A stretch of 64,000 nucleotides of DNA from Ptiloglossa arizonensis (GCF_051014685.1 NC_135060.1:8804001-8868000), one strand, 5' to 3'. Shown: positions 35,641 to 48,052, counted from the first letter of the stretch. The notes: generated by a model not told the origin, from the sequence alone. Numbers and translations: made by a program.

Positions 35641-36165
35641 GCGTGCTCGATTATAACAGTTTCGTCGTGTACGCATGCCAACGAGGACTCTCCCGCCGAT
35701 AAGATGTCGTCTCGGCGCGGTGTCACGACGGATGACAGTGCGGTAATTGAGATGCGATTCCTTAGCGATAATCCGACAGGTAAATTACTCCAGATACGTA
35801 AGCTCTTGTCTCGGAACGGCCGGTCCTCGTGGTCGCGGTTCCGGTTCGTTATGTACCGGGCCGGTTGGTCGGTCGGTTGTGCTTTTGGTCGTTCTCGTCC
35901 TCGTCCTCGTCCTGGTCGTTCCGCCATCGCTCGGTGAAATCAACCGCGCGCGTCAAAACGATCGTGGGATTATGTTTTTCGTGGCTCGGAACCGACCGTT
36001 CCTCGTTACCGTCTCTGTCATTCGTCGCGGATTCGAAGATCGTGGAACGAGCGAGCGAGCGGACAGCGCCGCGCGACGCGTACACACGCGTCCAACGAGC
36101 TTATAACTCGCGTTCGTCTCTGACACACCGTGCACCGTGTTGCGTTACGGCTCACGAACGAGAGT
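35641..36165. other. GC-rich block; possible 5' exon, weak
   Basis: CpG-rich DNA open in several registers on both strands (35523-36167). Near 36161 the plus strand reads cgagagtaagtatg, a good match to a metazoan 5' splice donor (GA|GTAAGT) directly after the CpG-rich block. That would suit an untranslated first exon, but there is no matching acceptor, coding signal or start element. The hexamer run tcgtcctcgtcctcgtcctg lies at 35890-35915. Confidence 0.15.
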
Positions 36166-36975
36166 AAGTATGTTAATTGATAGAGAAGATGAGGAGAAAC
36201 GATAGAAGTAAGAACGGTGGAACGTCTTCCCGACAGACGAACATAGAAAAATGATTTGATCGCGGTTGTAGATCTCCTACACGGTTACCCGCGGATTTCT
36301 TCGTGTCTACGTGGATAATAAGAAATTAAATTCGTTTTATTCGAGTTTGAGAAACGAGCGGCCCGGCCCGATCGTGTGGCGTGTTCGTTCGCACGCTGCG
36401 TTAACCACGATTTCGATGCAACCGGACAAGAGAGAGAGGACTTTCGAGTTCGAAAAAGTTCGAAAATTTATTTTCGAACGCGATTAATCAATTTCGATAC
36501 GATCTTGCGAAACTACGTGAAAATTCTCGTCGCTTGGAAACGATCTCGATTACGGAATCGTTCTTGTTCGACGTTCTTTTTACGATCGAATATACATATG
36601 TATGTATGTATATATTAATTTCTCCGAGGGCAGTTGCGGTACCGCCGATATTTCGCGGGATAAGAGAGACGGTAACGCGTTCGGACAAAATTGTCGGAGA
36701 CGATTTATTCGAGCGGGTGTGTACCTCGTGGTTCGCGACTCGATTTCACATTGATTACGAAGCGCGCGCGCAACAGACCGAATTTTCGGCCGAAAGCCAC
36801 GTCGTGACGCGACACTTGATATTGTTCGTTGACACGGAACTGTGTGTACCTGTAAAATCGGGCACGGAAACGACGTTACGTGGAAACTTCACGGCAATAA
36901 AGTTTCATTTAGATAGAATCCCGCTTCTTTGTTCGTCGCGTTCGTCCCGAGTATCCCGTCGATAATTTCAATTAT
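36166..36975. other. Non-coding stretch with TATG microsatellite
   Basis: A tatgtatgtatg run at about 36591-36615 is the only distinct feature. A 143-codon plus frame at 36534-36965 crosses it, overlaps a minus frame, and shows no motif. Confidence 0.4.
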
Positions 36976-37010
36976 TTCCCTGTCGACAGGGAACTAGCGG
37001 CAAGCTAGTT
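36976..37010. repeat. 18-bp palindrome followed by a 7-bp-stem hairpin
   Basis: 36976-36993 (ttccctgtcgacagggaa) is a perfect palindrome. It overlaps by two bases a second inverted repeat: aactagc, spacer ggcaa, gctagtt, which ends in a T-run. The second structure resembles a hairpin plus T-tract, but no RNA gene boundary was found upstream. Confidence 0.85.
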
Positions 37011-40000
37011 TTTCATACCATAAAGTAAGTTTCTACGTTTCGTTTCACCATTATTTGTGAAATGGTAGATAAATTTCGTATTCAAACGACCGTGTAGATT
37101 CACGGTCGGGCGTTGAAATTGAACGCTCCCCGAGACCGAGATACGGTGTCTCGACACAATCCGAATTTTAAAAGTGGTCTAAAGGGCGGAAATTCTTCGC
37201 TCGCTGCCAATAAATTCTCTATCTTATTGCGACGCCAGGATAAATTCCTGGGATGGATGAAAGAAGGCGCCGAACGGTCCGTGGCGCCTTTCGGGGCCTT
37301 TATTCGGGTAATCTCGGGACACTCGATTTTCCCGGATGCATTCCTCGTCTTGCATCGTTGCATCGTTGCACGCTCCGCGACGAGATACAACGGTCCGTGA
37401 ATCTCGCGGTAATTGTTTCGCGAATCGTTCTCGCGATGATCGATCGTTGATTTCTGATAACGTGGATTTTCGTGGGTTGGAAAAATTTCAAGGGAAATTC
37501 GAGCGAGCGTGCCGTGGCAACGTTCTTGAACCGCGAAGTAGAATTTATCGACGGAAGGTAGGTATTTCCCTTTTCAAATTAACTGCTCATGCGCGACTAT
37601 GTAAATTACAACGTTGGAAGGCTTTAGAAGCATTTTAACGGAGAAACACTAGCCGGTTACGGGGGACCGAAACGAATTGTACGTTCTTTTCGTGGTGTAG
37701 ACGCGACAAATCGTGCGTGTCGCGTAAAAGAGCGAACGCACGTACGAGAATCGGTTCGCACGGTACGTGCTCGACTGGAAATCCGAGAATTTTCCCGATG
37801 CATCGTGCACCGTAAATCATCGAATTCGATTCTTGCGGTACGACAACGCGTTTCTACGCGAAAGCTTCGCGTAGCTCGGTGAGATAAAACGAAAACAATT
37901 TTTTCAGCTCTGGATGGATCGACGATCGTCGTATCGTGAAATCTTCGGATTTTGCGTCGCGTTGTACACAAGGATCGTGGCCATCGTCCACGTCTTCTTT
38001 ATTCGCGCCTTCGAGATACAAATGCGCGGTAATCTTCGGATTACGAGCGAGCGGGCCGCGATGATCCTAGATGAACTCGAAAAGATCACGAGCTCCTGTC
38101 GTTGAATACGTCGCTCGAATTCCACGGGGGAAAATCCGACCAGTCATGCTGCTTAATCCGAGAAAGCAATTACGTAAGACCGCCTCGAAAGACAAATTGT
38201 GGAATATAACCAGTCGTGGAACGAGATCGGTCGTGAGGCTGACGTTCCCCGTACCGGTGAAAAAAATCATCACGGACTCCCTATCACGGCGCGGATTAAT
38301 CCGATCCAACGATCGGTGCAGGCATTTTCGTTTCGTGTCCGCGTAATGCCACGAGTATCGAGCATCGAATCGCCGACTGTTGATCCCTCTATCGAGATTA
38401 GTCGAACTTAACGCCAACGTGACGACAGTAATGCCCCGGTGATTCCCGTACGGGCAAAACCGCTTGTCAAATCTATGCCCGGGCAATTTTAATTCGACGT
38501 TTCTTATTTTCGAATTAAGACGTAGGCAACGTTACAACGTTGCATATATATATATATTTATATATTTTATACGTCGCCGCGTGTACAGGTTCCCCGCGCA
38601 GAAATACAAATCCTTCGGTCGAGGCGCGATTTACATACGGAAGATTATTAAGACCGGGACAGTTTCGGAGCTGTCCGCTTGGATGCAACGTTAATACAAA
38701 TGTTACTTTGTTCGTCGCATAAATTTATTTTACCACGACCGAACGACGCTACAACGCGACGAAGAAGAATTATATACGATTTTATCGCGTAAATCGCATT
38801 TTATGATTCTTCGTGGAAGAGGATTCGTCGAACCGGTCGTCTCGATAACCCGTCGAACGTTACGGATCGATTTTATTCATCGACCGATACGAAACCTTCC
38901 GAACGAAACGAATTTTATACGCGCGGTATCACTCGTCCCGGTTCAACGCTCGTGATTCTCGATTTACGGATAAACCATCGTTTTCGTCCACGTTGCTCTC
39001 ATCGAGCATCGTTTACTTCGCGCTCGGTTCTCGTTCGGTTGATACGTACCGTTTCGAGAGAACTCGCGTCCTCGACATCGTAACGATCGACACGACTCTC
39101 GACCTTACCGCGTCGCAAAGAAATATTCCCTCGAAAGCAGATTTTTCGAAACAAAATTCGTATTATCGAAGGTACACGAAATCGAGGAAGAATATTTTCC
39201 ATTGGGAATATTCCAAGGTCCGACAACCGGATTAACTTTGCTCGCGGTATTTCGGTCGGTCGAACACCGTAATTGACGGCCCTTTAAAAAGGAATTTCGA
39301 TTGCGCGCGAGAGAGAGAGCGAGTAAGCAACGGTTCCCTCGTTCTCGAAGCGCGAAAGGGCCGTTGAAACGCGAAAGCGACCGAGAGAGCGAGAGAAGTT
39401 CGAGGAAGTTTACGGACGTTTACGATTGATAAATCCGGATTACGTGGGATTCTCCGTATCGGTCCACACCGATTTCGTTCGAGACCGGGACGAGAAAAAA
39501 GCACGGGGTCAATAATAAACACGCTTCCGTGACGGTCTTCATTTGCACGGGTCCTCGTGGCGCGTATAGTATAACGCGCGTTGCCCGATAACGTCGCGGG
39601 GAACACGCGGACACGCATGATCGCGCGATAATACCATCGACCGTTGATTGTTGCAAACGGGTTCAAAAAGACCGGTATAAATCGAAACGTTTCAATTTTA
39701 TTCCTTTCCGCACCAATTCGTTCTTTTCATACGCAAAGTAGTTTCCTTGACTCGAATATTTCTTTTCGCTTTTTTTCTTTCTTTCTTTAGTTTTTTTTAT
39801 ATTTTCTCTCCTCGCGCACCATTGCAAGATTTCAAATCATCGGTGTTCCAGCGGGGTAGGGTCGCTCGGTCTCGAAATACCTGCTTTTATCGCGGCTTCC
39901 ACGCCCTTGTGCGATCGACGCGAAGCGACCGTAACACAATGGAGAAAATCTGGACCGCGCGAGCCGTTAACCCTGCATACGTGCGTCGTATCTTTTCTCG

Positions 40001-40526
40001 TTCCGTCCGTTTGTCCGTCGAGTCGATTCAATAACCACCGACACGAGTAACGCGTTTCCTCCGCGCGAAATTGCGGGATAATTGGAAGCGACGGGGGGCT
40101 GGAATTTCACCGGGTAGTCGAACGCGAGAGCGTGCAAACTGACCACACACCAGTTGGAAAATCGCGGGCGGGAAGCTCGCGGATGAAAAACTATCCGCGA
40201 GATTGCACTGAACGGTTCGCGTAGATCGTCGTGGAAAAATTCACGGACTCGCTCGTAACGGAACGCAAGCGCGCGCGTTTACGAGCGGGCGTAATTCTTA
40301 TCGAAGTGCACTTCGTTACGAATGTGACCCGTGAAACGCGACTGCATTCCCGGTGCATCGGGCCGACAATGCACCAACCTATCTGGGATATTCTCGATTA
40401 TTTATTTATCGCGTTGCATTGGCGCGACCGACCGGTGGACCCGGGGACCCTCGTAAAACGAAAATAGCGGGGACCGTGTCGTCGAGCAACGTCGAGGTGG
40501 ATACGCGTCGAGATCGAATCTCGATC

Positions 40527-40529
<3 letters not shown>
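37011..40529. other. CpG-rich non-coding stretch
   Basis: Dense short frames on both strands occupy 37.1-40.4 kb (for example minus 38067-38486 and minus 39232-39666) with no domain recognisable in any. A TA microsatellite lies at 38543-38568. The phrase ggagctgtccgct near 38672 has a diverged relative near 48523, with about 45 bp of ~75% similarity, suggesting an old dispersed repeat. Confidence 0.4.
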
Positions 40530-40573
<44 letters not shown>

Positions 40574-40600
40574 CTCTGTCTCTCTCATTCACTCACTCTG
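40530..40600. repeat. Compound (TC)n(TG)n microsatellite
   Basis: About fifteen TC units are followed by about seven TG units and further TC-rich sequence. Frames across it read as serine/leucine/valine or arginine/glutamate alternations and are not genes. Confidence 0.95.
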
Positions 40601-40838
40601 TGTCGTGTTCCGGGAACTCGAGGCTCGTCAGGGGGTCCCGATCCGAGACAGAACCGACTCCGAAATCGAAAGCGAAGCGTGCCGGTATTAATCAATTTCG
40701 CGCCCCGAAACGGCTCGGATTGGTTCGCCGTGCAGCCCCGATCGATGAAAAACGAACAAAATGGAAGACGGTACACGGGCCTCGGTCCAATGCGAGTCGT
40801 CTCGCAGACGCGAAATGTAAACGGGGGATAGGGCACCA

Positions 40839-40840
<2 letters not shown>

Positions 40841-40881
<41 letters not shown>
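40841..40881. repeat. (GAC)n trinucleotide repeat, ~13.7 perfect units
   Basis: An uninterrupted GAC run of 41 bp. In the three frames it would read Asp, Arg or Thr runs, or Val/Ser/Arg runs on the minus strand. Overlapping frames here (40564-40962 plus and 40688-41002 minus) are open only because of it. The perfection indicates recent expansion and probable length polymorphism. Confidence 0.95.
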
Positions 40882-40882
<1 letters not shown>

Positions 40883-40890
40883 GCGTTTCT

Positions 40891-41030
40891 TCGCGCGGAA
40901 TTTCGCTAACCTGGCGTGCAAACACGCGAACAGACCGGGCGAACGGCTATCGGCCAGGCTGACCATTTTAATGGCGCCAGAAATACCGCGGGAAACGGTC
41001 ACACTTCGATACGCTTAATATTTTCCTCGA
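40891..41030 (+). promoter_or_regulatory. Paralogous non-coding element, copy A
   Basis: The succession gcggaatttcgctaacctgg, cgtgcaaacacg, ggccaggctgaccattttaa, tggcgccagaaa and cacttcgatacgcttaatat aligns in order with the stretch at 44411-44545, at roughly 70% by eye over ~90 bp and patchily further. Neither copy has coding potential or transposon ends. Duplicated non-coding DNA with islands of stronger match (ttaatggc-cagaaa, ggccag, gctaac) is what a duplicated enhancer or dispersed repeat would leave. Confidence 0.5.
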
Positions 41031-41109
41031 GGCGAGTCGCGACTTATGGATTACTTACTCGCGGGGTTGGTGTCGCGCGAGTCTCTTATTTGGAGCGAGC
41101 TGCGCGCCA

Positions 41110-41765
41110 GATCTGGACCGAAAAATGGTATCGGTAGGATTTGGCTTTTGTACGAATTTATTCGTTTTGTCCGATATGATTTTGAGTCGTGGTGTTTGTA
41201 CGTATCGAGTAACAAATGTTGCGATTATATTGGATTGTTGGGAAAGTCACTTCGTTTTCCAAAATGGAGAATATATAATTTGATAGAATGTTTACACGCT
41301 CTGAAAAAATCGTGTTCCATTTCCACCGGACAAAACGAAATAACTTTCTGAACAACCTAATAATTGTGACATTTTTGTTTTGTAAATATTGATGCGAGAT
41401 GGTGAAAATTATCAAATTATCCAGGAATTACCAATTAAAATCGTGTTGCACGATCTGGACCGAAAAATGGTATTAGTAGGATTTGGTTTTTGTACGAATT
41501 CGTTCGTTTTGTCGATATGATTTTGGGTCATGGTGTTTTTACGTATGGAGTAAACAATGTTGCGATTATAATTGTGATATTTTCACTTTGTAAATATTGA
41601 TACAAGATGGTGAAAATTACCAGGTCGTTCAGAAACTACCAATTAAAATCGTGTTGCACGACCAAGGCCAAAAATGTTATTAGTAGAACTTGGTTTTTGT
41701 ACACATTGATTCGCGTTGTCGATATGAATTTGGGTCGTGGTGTTTATACGTATCGAGCGTTTGTA
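41110..41765. repeat. ~208-bp tandem array, three units, first split by a mariner element
   Basis: Units begin gatctggaccgaaaaatggt near 41110 and 41452, with a diverged third near 41660. The 41452-41660 spacing is 208 bp. The first spacing is 342 bp, which is 209 plus the 131-bp element at 41230 and its 2-bp target duplication. Shared blocks include tagtaggatttggtttttgt, tcgttttgtcgatatgattt, gttgcgattata, tttgtaaatattga and aattaccaattaaaatcgtg. Confidence 0.92.
41230..41360 (+). mobile_element. Mariner-type miniature element, copy 2 (131 bp), nested in array
   Basis: The left end ttggattgttgggaaagtca and the right end (reverse complement ttaggttgttcagaaagtta) form inverted repeats. TA flanks it at 41228-41229 and 41361-41362. 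The neighbouring array unit carries the uninterrupted site gcgattataattgtgat, so insertion at TA and its duplication can be read directly. The interior shares ccaaaatggagaatatataa and atgtttacacgctctgaaaa with the copies at 2671 and 52858. No coding capacity. Confidence 0.92.
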
Positions 41766-43039
41766 CGTTTCTCATGAATTGTCGATAGTCTGCGGGACAC
41801 GTACCAGTACGGTTTCAAAATAAACACTACGCAAACCCATTGAGTTCGAATCTTGTCGCATGTGAATTAAACATCCGGCAAAATGTTTGTAAGAACAAAC
41901 AATGAGACGATAACAAGATGTCACGTACACCTAATTAAAATCGTGCGAGTGAAAAACTATATTTACAAAAAAGTGTCTAAAACAAATATATATATAAAAC
42001 AATCAGTCTTCCAATGATAACATATAATCACTAACATAGGATCACTCGCAGGGAATTAAAAAAGACTAAAAATTCATTGTATACCAGTAATTAGAGCTAT
42101 TTCTAAGAAACTTTTTTCAGCGCAATCAATCCTCAATATTGTCCCCCACTTGACTAAAAATCGGCCAGATAACTCGCGTACAATGTGTTAATAACAGTTA
42201 TACTACAAACTGTCTCGACATTCGAAACCGAATAACTTTACCAGTATATTTAATAGGTGATTCCGAATGGAAAAGGTCGTAAACGCTACTCGGTTGATTC
42301 GTTCTCGAGATAATCGATGTTTACGTTGCCCGAGCAATGACGTAAACTCTCCACTGGTAAGAATTGGAAGCATTATTTCGGTTCTTTGGTCTTGGAGAAC
42401 CAGAACCGATATCCTGACCGTGTTCAACCCCTGGTCGCCACCCGATCGTTTATCGACGTACGTTCGAACGCGTTCGATCTTCGTGAACGAAATTATCGTC
42501 GTCGTTCACGAAAAGCAACCCGGAGCGGATTCGGTGCGTAAATCGCGGACGAAAATTACAGGAAGGGAGGAGTCGTCGTTCGAGAACGAAGCGAGTGGTT
42601 GTTGGCTCGGGAGTCGTCTTGTTACTCGATACGATTCACTAAAGCGATAAGATAGAATCGGGCTGAGAACGGGCCAGTTTTATAAACAACGTTGAGGCGT
42701 TCAGCGACGAAACGTAAGCACTCCGTCAACGAAGCGAGTGGCCGAGACCAAACGAACAAATAAATAGAAAACGGCGTCATCGATCGGTCGCGCCGTTTTA
42801 ATTCCTTCTGGCAACCGATCGCCGTAATAAAGTCGGACTGGTTTGGAAATTGTACGCCTACCATAATCGGAGACATTCTTGCGATACTCGAATCCCGTGT
42901 ACGCGGAGTCTAGTTACGTTGGAACAGAGGAAGCGAGTCGGTTACGAGATCGTTGGACGAATCTATCGATTAATTTCAACCGGTGATCTTTTTATCGGGG
43001 GAGCGCAGAAACGTTTTACCGTACGCGAAAAGAAAATTG
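41766..43039. other. Non-coding stretch, nothing recognised
   Basis: 41770-42200 is AT-rich with lower CpG than its flanks and could be an insertion, but no ends or duplications were found. 42200-43039 holds overlapping frames on both strands without motifs. Confidence 0.4.
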
Positions 43040-43705
43040 GTTTCCGTACGATCGGAGGATTTCTGTTTTCAGAGGACAGTTCTAGAATTGTTCTAGTTTC
43101 AGGGAAAGCTTTAGTAAAATTTACACGCGATTCTCTTCTGTTGTTTCTTTGTTCTTGAAGTTATCACGGATTTAAATTGCGGGTACGAGACTTTCTAGAG
43201 TTCGACGCTAGGTAGTCATCGGTGTTTGAGTACGCAGAGTAAAAGTTAATTTTTGTATAATCGTAGAAAGATTTCTGTTTTCAGAGGATAGTTCTAGAAT
43301 AGTTCTAGTTTCAGAGAAATCTTTCGCAAAATTCACACGTGATTCTCTTCCGTTGTATCTCCATTCTTAAAATTATCATGGATTTAAATTGCAGGTGTGA
43401 GACTAATGGTAACTAGTGTCTTTCTAAACTTCAACGCGATATAGTTATTGATATTGAACACGCAGAAAGAGAAAAAAAATTAGTTTTCCTATGATTGTAT
43501 AAAGATTTCTGTTTTCATAGGATAGTTCTAGAATAGTTCTAGTGTCAGAGTAATCTTTCGCAAAATTCACACGCGATTCTCTTCCGTTGTTTCTCCGTTC
43601 TTAAAGTTACTACAGACTTGAATTGCAGGTACGAGACTAATGGGGATAACTAGCGTCTTTCTAAACTTCAACGCGAGATAGTTATCGGTGTTTGAGTACG
43701 CAGAA
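43040..43705. repeat. Three-copy tandem array, ~211-234-bp units
   Basis: Each unit has gatttctgttttcagaggat, agttctagaatagttctagt, ttcagagaaatctttcgcaa, aattcacacgcgattctctt, ccgttgtttctccgttctta and aatgcaggt-cgagact. The gatttctgttttca anchors fall near 43059, 43269 and 43503. Units 2 and 3 are closer to each other than to unit 1. Confidence 0.9.
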
Positions 43706-44410
43706 GGAGAGTGAAAGCGAGAAAAAGAACGAGAGTGTCCGTAGCGAATGATAGCGGGCGGTTGAGAGACTGATAGGCTGATTGGCGAAGAGAGAGAAAG
43801 GTAGCGCGGGAAACTTACGATGAGAAAAAGAGGGAGAGTTGGCGGCAGGTGTGCAGCACTGGTAGAGAAATTATTGCTGGAACGCGAAATAATCGTAATC
43901 GGTCGACTATGAAGATTGGAAAAAGAAGAGATAAAGCATCGTTACAGTTTGTAAACTATTGTCACGGTTTAATTTATCATCATTGTTTCAAACGTCGAAG
44001 AATTTGCAAACGTTCGGGGTATAAATCTTCTCTCAATTTGAAATCAATTTGGATGATTCGAATGAGCAACGTTGCATGAAATAATCTACAAAACTTACAA
44101 AATCAAACACGTACGTTTGAAATATATATTTTTACGTATATGTAGATTGAAATTGTATTCAAAGCAATTGTTCCAATTAAGATTTTCCCAAAGGATACGC
44201 AAGTATCGAAATGTTTCCAATGAGAAGAAAACATCGATCGTCGTTAACAATGTTGATACGATTCTACAAAGTTATCGCGTTTAAAGTCCCGAGTAGGTAT
44301 CCGGTCGAGATAAATTCGACCGTGATTAATTTCGACCGAAAATTACCAGTTTTTTTTTTTTTTTTCTTTTGCCACAATCTCGATTACTTTCATCTACTCT
44401 AAGCGCAACT
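43706..44410. other. Purine-rich then AT-rich non-coding stretch with a T16 run
   Basis: 43706-43860 is rich in GAGA words. 43849-44402 carries short frames without motifs. A run of 16 T begins at 44350, shortly upstream of copy B of the paralogous element. Confidence 0.45.
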
Positions 44411-44545
44411 TTGCTCGGAATGCCGCTAACTGGGTATGCAAATACACGTGCCCAACACTTACGCACTGCGATTGGCCAGCCGTGCCATTTAATGGCAGCA
44501 GAAACTTGAAACCCCGGTTCGCGCGCTTCGAGTGTAAGCATTTTG
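44411..44545 (+). promoter_or_regulatory. Paralogous non-coding element, copy B
   Basis: It runs ttgctcggaatgccgctaac, tgggtatgcaaatacac, gattggccagccgtgccatt, taatggcagcagaaac and cgcttcgagtgtaagcattt, collinear with copy A at 40891-41030. This copy contains tatgcaaat, which matches the octamer-like POU site ATGCAAAT, where copy A has cgtgcaaac. A 71-codon minus frame overlaps it and is not supported. Confidence 0.5.
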
Positions 44546-47500
44546 CACGTTTCCCGGGATCGCGCGCAAATTATTTCGTGTAATGCGGCTCGTTCGTAAT
44601 CGTTTATTCGAATTTATCAATCCGAAGCTACCTGGAAATCCTGACTTACCGATCTCGAACCGGAAAATTATATATTAATGGCGCGAAATCGGAATTGAAG
44701 ATATGCAAACGGCCAGATTTTTTCCGCTACTCGATACACGTCGCGTGACTTGTTCGTCGCGATAATTATTCCTTTAAATAGCACGGTACGAACGACAGGA
44801 AAAAAGAGAGAAAAGAAAGGCGCGTTAATAAAATATCCAGGAAATCAACTCCTTAATGGTTGCATCCTTAATGGTGGTCTTATTAAAGTTATAGGTTCGT
44901 TTACCGGAGGATCTACTGCTACGTGCACACGCACGCAAACCGTGTACGATGAAATACATACACGCGCGCGTGCGATGTTGAAAACGCACCGATTCGCGCG
45001 TACGTGGAAAATTGAACGAAAAAAGGATACGTGGTTAAAGATTTCGCTGGTGAGACGAACGTATGGTGCAGAAAGAACGAGTACAGTGTCGGTTGGAAGC
45101 ACGCGACAGCCATGGTTGTCCCGTGAGGTTGGGGTAGGGGAGAAAAAGATTTATAAACGGGCGGAACGCTTCAAAGAAATTGTCCTCGGTGGTGCGTGGA
45201 CAGAACCTCGTGCGACCTACCCACTTAAAACACTACCTAGAAAACTGAATCCGTCGGCTCGGAAACTCAGCGAGGTAAGGACGTGTGGTAACGGCACCCT
45301 GCTGTGCACCCTGTTGCGAGGGGTCAGCACCCTCGCGTCGACCACGTGCATACCGTGCCTTCTCAGACAAATACCCGCGACGAAACCGTACACAGCGTTC
45401 ACGGGCCAAGTTTCACGTTGATTCTCGTAGTATGGGTACGAATCGTCGATGTTTGCTTTGATGTTTCAATGATCGTGACTGGTCCAGCCCGATGGTGGGG
45501 CTCTCAGCCCGCTCAAGATCGAAAACGTGCGTTCGTTTATGGAGAGAATCGTTCTTCGAGTTGTCACGTTTCGTACGTATCCTTCGTAATTCGCTCGTTT
45601 TAATAATATTCGAACGAGAATATTAAACAATATTTAGAAAGATACCACGTTCGCGTTTCATAATTTTGCCCAACCGTGTTTGCTGACGGCTGCGATTCAA
45701 CTTTTTAGATTTCATTTGCGCTAAAACGATCACGCGAGAACCTCGAGCGAAACGTTTATTCGCAACGCGTAACATTTTTGCATTCACGGGTGCACCGTGA
45801 CCGTGATCGATAGTGGAAAAAGGTATACGGTGGGAGATCGATTAGAAAGCACCTGTTGATACAGTTCCGTTTAAATTAATATTGTAATTCGCTTAACCAG
45901 TGTATTTTGATAAATTACAATACCGGATCGGATCGACGTAAAATATCTGCGCTGTCTCGGTGATTCATTCTTGCGGATAATAGCCGAGGTAGCTTGTATC
46001 TATGTTAAGATAATTGTTCGATGTCTTTCCTTTTTCGTTTCTTCGTTAGAGGGTAAGTATTTTGCGATAATATTGCGTTACACCGTTTCTTCGATCTTCT
46101 CGTGGAAGTATACTTTTTCGAGTAGCGCGAAAAAGAAATCGAGGTAACTTCTGGATTGTACTCTTTCGGACACGGTGAGTTTCATTTTTCTTTCGAACGT
46201 TTCGGAAGTTATTTTCCCTTTTTTTATAAATACATACATTGTACGGGAATATTTGTGAATTAGGGTCATGTTTTTTGTCGCACGGTGATGCATCGCACGA
46301 TGTGTGTTGTTATTCTGGAAGTGCACGATGTATGAATACACGAACCGTTGCGTAACAAGTTGCCACAGATGAATGCAGTTTGTCGTTGCGTTTCCTCGTG
46401 CATCCACGTGTTCCCCCGTTTGAGGAACCACTCGAGATTTAACTCGAGATCGTGAGCGCGACAGCCCGTAGATTTCGAAGTAAGTGCAAGAAGAGTGTGG
46501 TTTACGTTTGAACGTTCCCCCTTTTCTTCTTCTTTTTTTTTTCCGTGCACGTCGACTGATTTACATGCGAGCACACCGTGGATCGTAATCCCCATAAGCG
46601 CCACATTTCTTTCATGGTCGAGAGACTGACACATGGTTTCGTACTTGTCCCCCCGGTGAACGAACAGAGCTACGAGCCCGTTAACGGTAAAATCTCGAAC
46701 CCCTCGAAACCGATTCGTCTTTTCACGAACTTACCACATAATTATTACCATCTTCGTCGACATACTTCTCCTCTAAATCAAAGTAAGGAGCCGGTGTAAA
46801 TATCCAAGTCGTTAAAATCGAAGATGACTTTAACCGATGGTCGACAGAAATGGGTACAGACAGAAATTTCATATAACGAATCAAAGGTAAACAACTTCTT
46901 GGCAGTTACTCGCCCAGTCAAAATGAGAAATGAAATATTTCACGATGAACGAATAAAAAATTCGTATCGTTCAGACGTTTTATTCGTCGTCTTTCATTCC
47001 AATAAAACTGTGCCTATCTCTGGTGGTTGGCGATAGTTCGATCGAAGCCAATCTCCGTGTCGGTGTTTCGAATATAAATAGATAAACTCGCCGCTGAGAA
47101 CGTCAACTTTCGTAACGAGAATAAATAACGGTGCATCCGTGGAAGTGATTATTTAAACAACCACGGATACCTTATCACGAAAGCAGATTTTGACGAATAC
47201 GCGGAATCTTTTACCACGACGACGCAAAAACCGTACGAAGTACACTGACATTGCTTCTTCTTAGAGATTAGAAATATCAGTGGGCTGGTCGTTAATTACC
47301 GGACAAATTGGTAGCATAAACGTTCGAAAATCGTCGGAATTTTTCTCAAGGGGGTCCATACGGTCTGCGTGTCATTCCGGGGACTCGCACACGTGAATAC
47401 GCGGACTGTTAGTACTTAACGTAGAGTTCGTAAGATCAAGACCCCACACCAGTGCCAAGGATTTATAAATTCTCTTAATGAAGCCGGCTCGGGAACGAGC

Positions 47501-48052
47501 GTGGTTCCGTGGTGGTCCTGGTCGTGGATGTCGCTTTTTCGGACCACGAATTCGATTATTTAACGTCGTTCTGGGAACGTCCGAATGAAAAATCGAGCGA
47601 GCGATTTCGAGACAATTTCGCGATACGCGTCTACGACGGGATCGTTACTGTCGATTGCTTCCATATTACGCTTCCTGGTTCCGACATCTGTGTACCTCGT
47701 AAATTTGCTTTCAGAGTTGGCGAATGCATACATCGTAATAATTTATCTGTCACAAGTTGACGCTAAAACCGCAGCTTCAATTGCGCTGCAAATCAAAACA
47801 ACCGCGTGATCTACGATCAAAGCTAGTCCCACCGCCTGCGATTCCAAGAAAGTCTTGGCACGGTATTACGAAGCTGCGCGAAACGTCGCAACGCTGAAAG
47901 GCTTTTTGAAAGTTTCCATTTTTTTTGTCTCGACAAAATCGTCCTCGATACATTTTTCCTAATTTCAATTTCACGAACACCGCGTGGAACTTTCTCGAGG
48001 TAGTTTTCCTTGAATTTTGTCAGAACGTACGCAACGTTCCGTTTCAATGATA
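44546..48052. other. Non-coding stretch without recognisable gene
   Basis: The longest frame (plus 44750-45421, 223 codons) opens at TTG, shows no domain, and is matched by open minus frames (44845-45113). Frames at 46078-46634 (minus) and 47509-47809 (plus) also show nothing. Ten T residues interrupt 46530-46545. No tandem array was seen in these 3.5 kb. Confidence 0.45.

Noticed and set aside
35482..35937. Lysine-rich plus and phenylalanine-rich minus frames
   Set aside because: Translation of the polypurine tract at 35551-35640.
36155..36170. Splice donor-like gagtaagt as the end of a first exon
   Set aside because: A single 8-base match with no acceptor, start element or coding sequence; noted only as a weak possibility in the feature list.
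40564..41002. Frames with arginine, threonine or valine runs
   Set aside because: Direct translation of the (GAC)n and (TC)n(TG)n microsatellites.
44750..45421. 223-codon plus frame
   Set aside because: It opens at TTG, has no recognisable domain, and minus frames are open over the same DNA.
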